Shown here: positions 5,580 to 6,073 of the stretch, one piece after another | Numbering within the stretch: position 1 is the first letter of the stretch | Layout of the letters: the number at the start of each line of letters is the position of its first letter | Assembly (NCBI GenBank): GCA_024643595.1 | Contig: JAHEMS010000227.1 | Location: forward strand, 1-6,073 | Reading direction: 5' to 3' | Length of the DNA: 6,073 nucleotides | Origin: Bacteroidota bacterium | Lineage (GTDB): Bacteria > Bacteroidota > Bacteroidia > Cytophagales > Cyclobacteriaceae | Notes under the pieces: generated by a model | The model's input: only the letters and a program-made list of their open reading frames with translations | What the model was told of the DNA's origin: nothing | The model's database searches: none | Translations under genes and position numbers: made by a program

Positions 5580-6073
5580 GATATTCTAAATAATTTCTTC
5601 CAACGTCTTTTTAAAGGTGTCCGGTCTTCATAATATCCATAACCGTAATTCTTCGATTTTACCGGCATGGCATTCAGCACAGCGGCCACATTTTTTAATT
5701 TGTTAAGGGTTACCGTTCTGAATAAGTTATGCATGAATTCCATATTCGAATAGTTGGCCCGGAAAACATAGATGGAAACATCTGAGCGTTTCATGGCCAT
5801 CACTCCGTCAGTGACTAACCCTACTGGTGGTGTATCAATGATAATAAACTCATAGTATTTTTTAAGCTCATTCAAAAACTCGGTAAATTCATCATTCGCT
5901 AATAGTTCAGAAGGATTTGGCGGATGTGGGCCAGAAGGAATAAAATCAAAATTTTCCAGCGAAGTATGAATGACGCATTCCTGCCACGTATTTTTTTTAA
6001 TCAGGATTGTGCTCATGCCCTTGCCGGAATCACTGCCAGTCGGGTATTTATCATTTTTTGGTTTTCGCATGTC
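5576..6073 (-). CDS. Tyrosine kinase (BY-kinase/Wzc-like), C-terminal part only
   Basis: These are the last 165 codons of a gene that continues past the right edge. The complete Asp codon at 6073-6071 followed by Met-Arg-Lys-Pro is the end of the Walker A' motif (DxDxR) of BY-kinases, so the Met at 6070 is internal rather than a start. Next come the family segment GPHPPNPSELL (47-57, counting that Met as 1), Walker B FIIIDTPPVGLVTDG (75-89), and a C-terminal tyrosine cluster with Tyr142, 144, 146 and 147 as the expected autophosphorylation sites. A basic tail (LKRRWKKLF) ends the protein. In homologues the unseen N-terminal part holds a Wzz-like periplasmic domain, two membrane segments and Walker A; these cannot be checked here. 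The kinase regulates polymer length and export through cycles of phosphorylation, reversed by the phosphatase encoded next to it with a 4-bp overlap. Confidence 0.93.
   Translation of the reverse strand, partial: DMRKPKNDKYPTGSDSGKGMSTILIKKNTWQECVIHTSLENFDFIPSGPHPPNPSELLANDEFTEFLNELKKYYEFIIIDTPPVGLVTDGVMAMKRSDVSIYVFRANYSNMEFMHNLFRTVTLNKLKNVAAVLNAMPVKSKNYGYGYYEDRTPLKRRWKKLFRIS
5630..5647 (-). other. Tyrosine cluster codons, probable autophosphorylation sites
   Basis: Six codons near the 3' end of the kinase gene read YGYGYY, giving four tyrosines. Clustered C-terminal tyrosines are the known autophosphorylation sites of BY-kinases and the natural substrate of the PHP phosphatase encoded downstream. 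The cluster is short compared with some family members. Phosphorylation itself is inferred. Confidence 0.7.

Noticed and set aside
6068..6070. ATG as the start of a 164-residue protein
   Set aside because: The preceding Asp codon and the Met-Arg form the end of the Walker A' motif, so this Met is internal to a longer kinase gene.
1..6073. CRISPR arrays, insertion sequences, tRNA or rRNA genes, phage or defence genes
   Set aside because: None seen: the window is filled by seven genes of known families with tight junctions, with no spaced repeats, transposase motifs or RNA-gene signatures.

Overview
The window reads as ordinary chromosomal sequence from a Bacteroidota bacterium, most likely of the Cytophagales type. 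This is inferred from moderately low GC, start codons without clear Shine-Dalgarno sequences, a Bacteroidota-style AroE N-terminus, a BY-kinase with a short Tyr/Gly tail, and a bacterial ComA-family protein next to a DUF368 transporter. The genus cannot be fixed from sequence alone. Every gene lies on the minus strand, so transcription runs from high to low coordinates. The only gap between genes of any size is 98 bp (3775-3872); no stretch over 300 bp lacks a gene.

Right half (6073 down to 3873): the distal end of an exopolysaccharide or capsule operon. It enters the window inside the cytoplasmic kinase domain of a Wzc-like bacterial tyrosine kinase, whose 5' part, including Walker A, lies outside. 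A PHP-type CpsB/YwqE-like tyrosine phosphatase follows with a GTGA overlap. A directly abutting (TAA|ATG) extended-SDR NAD(P)-dependent epimerase/reductase comes next. Kinase and phosphatase form the usual phosphorylation switch for polymer export, and the SDR probably makes or modifies a sugar or other small metabolite. A bulged hairpin followed by five Us (3818-3859) ends the unit.

Left half (3774 down to 1): a second tight unit. It encodes a soluble protein of about twelve TPRs, a phosphosulfolactate synthase (ComA family) joined by an ATGA overlap, a DUF368 membrane protein (polyprenyl-phosphate transporter family) that appears to start at TTG, and shikimate dehydrogenase AroE, cut off at its C-terminus by the window edge. 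A promoter is expected between the terminator and 3774, but only a weak match is visible.

No clearly new system is present. The points most worth a second look are the bacterial ComA of unknown physiological role inside a TPR/DUF368/aroE operon, and the placement of a lipid-carrier recycling transporter just downstream of a polysaccharide operon, separated by an imperfect terminator.
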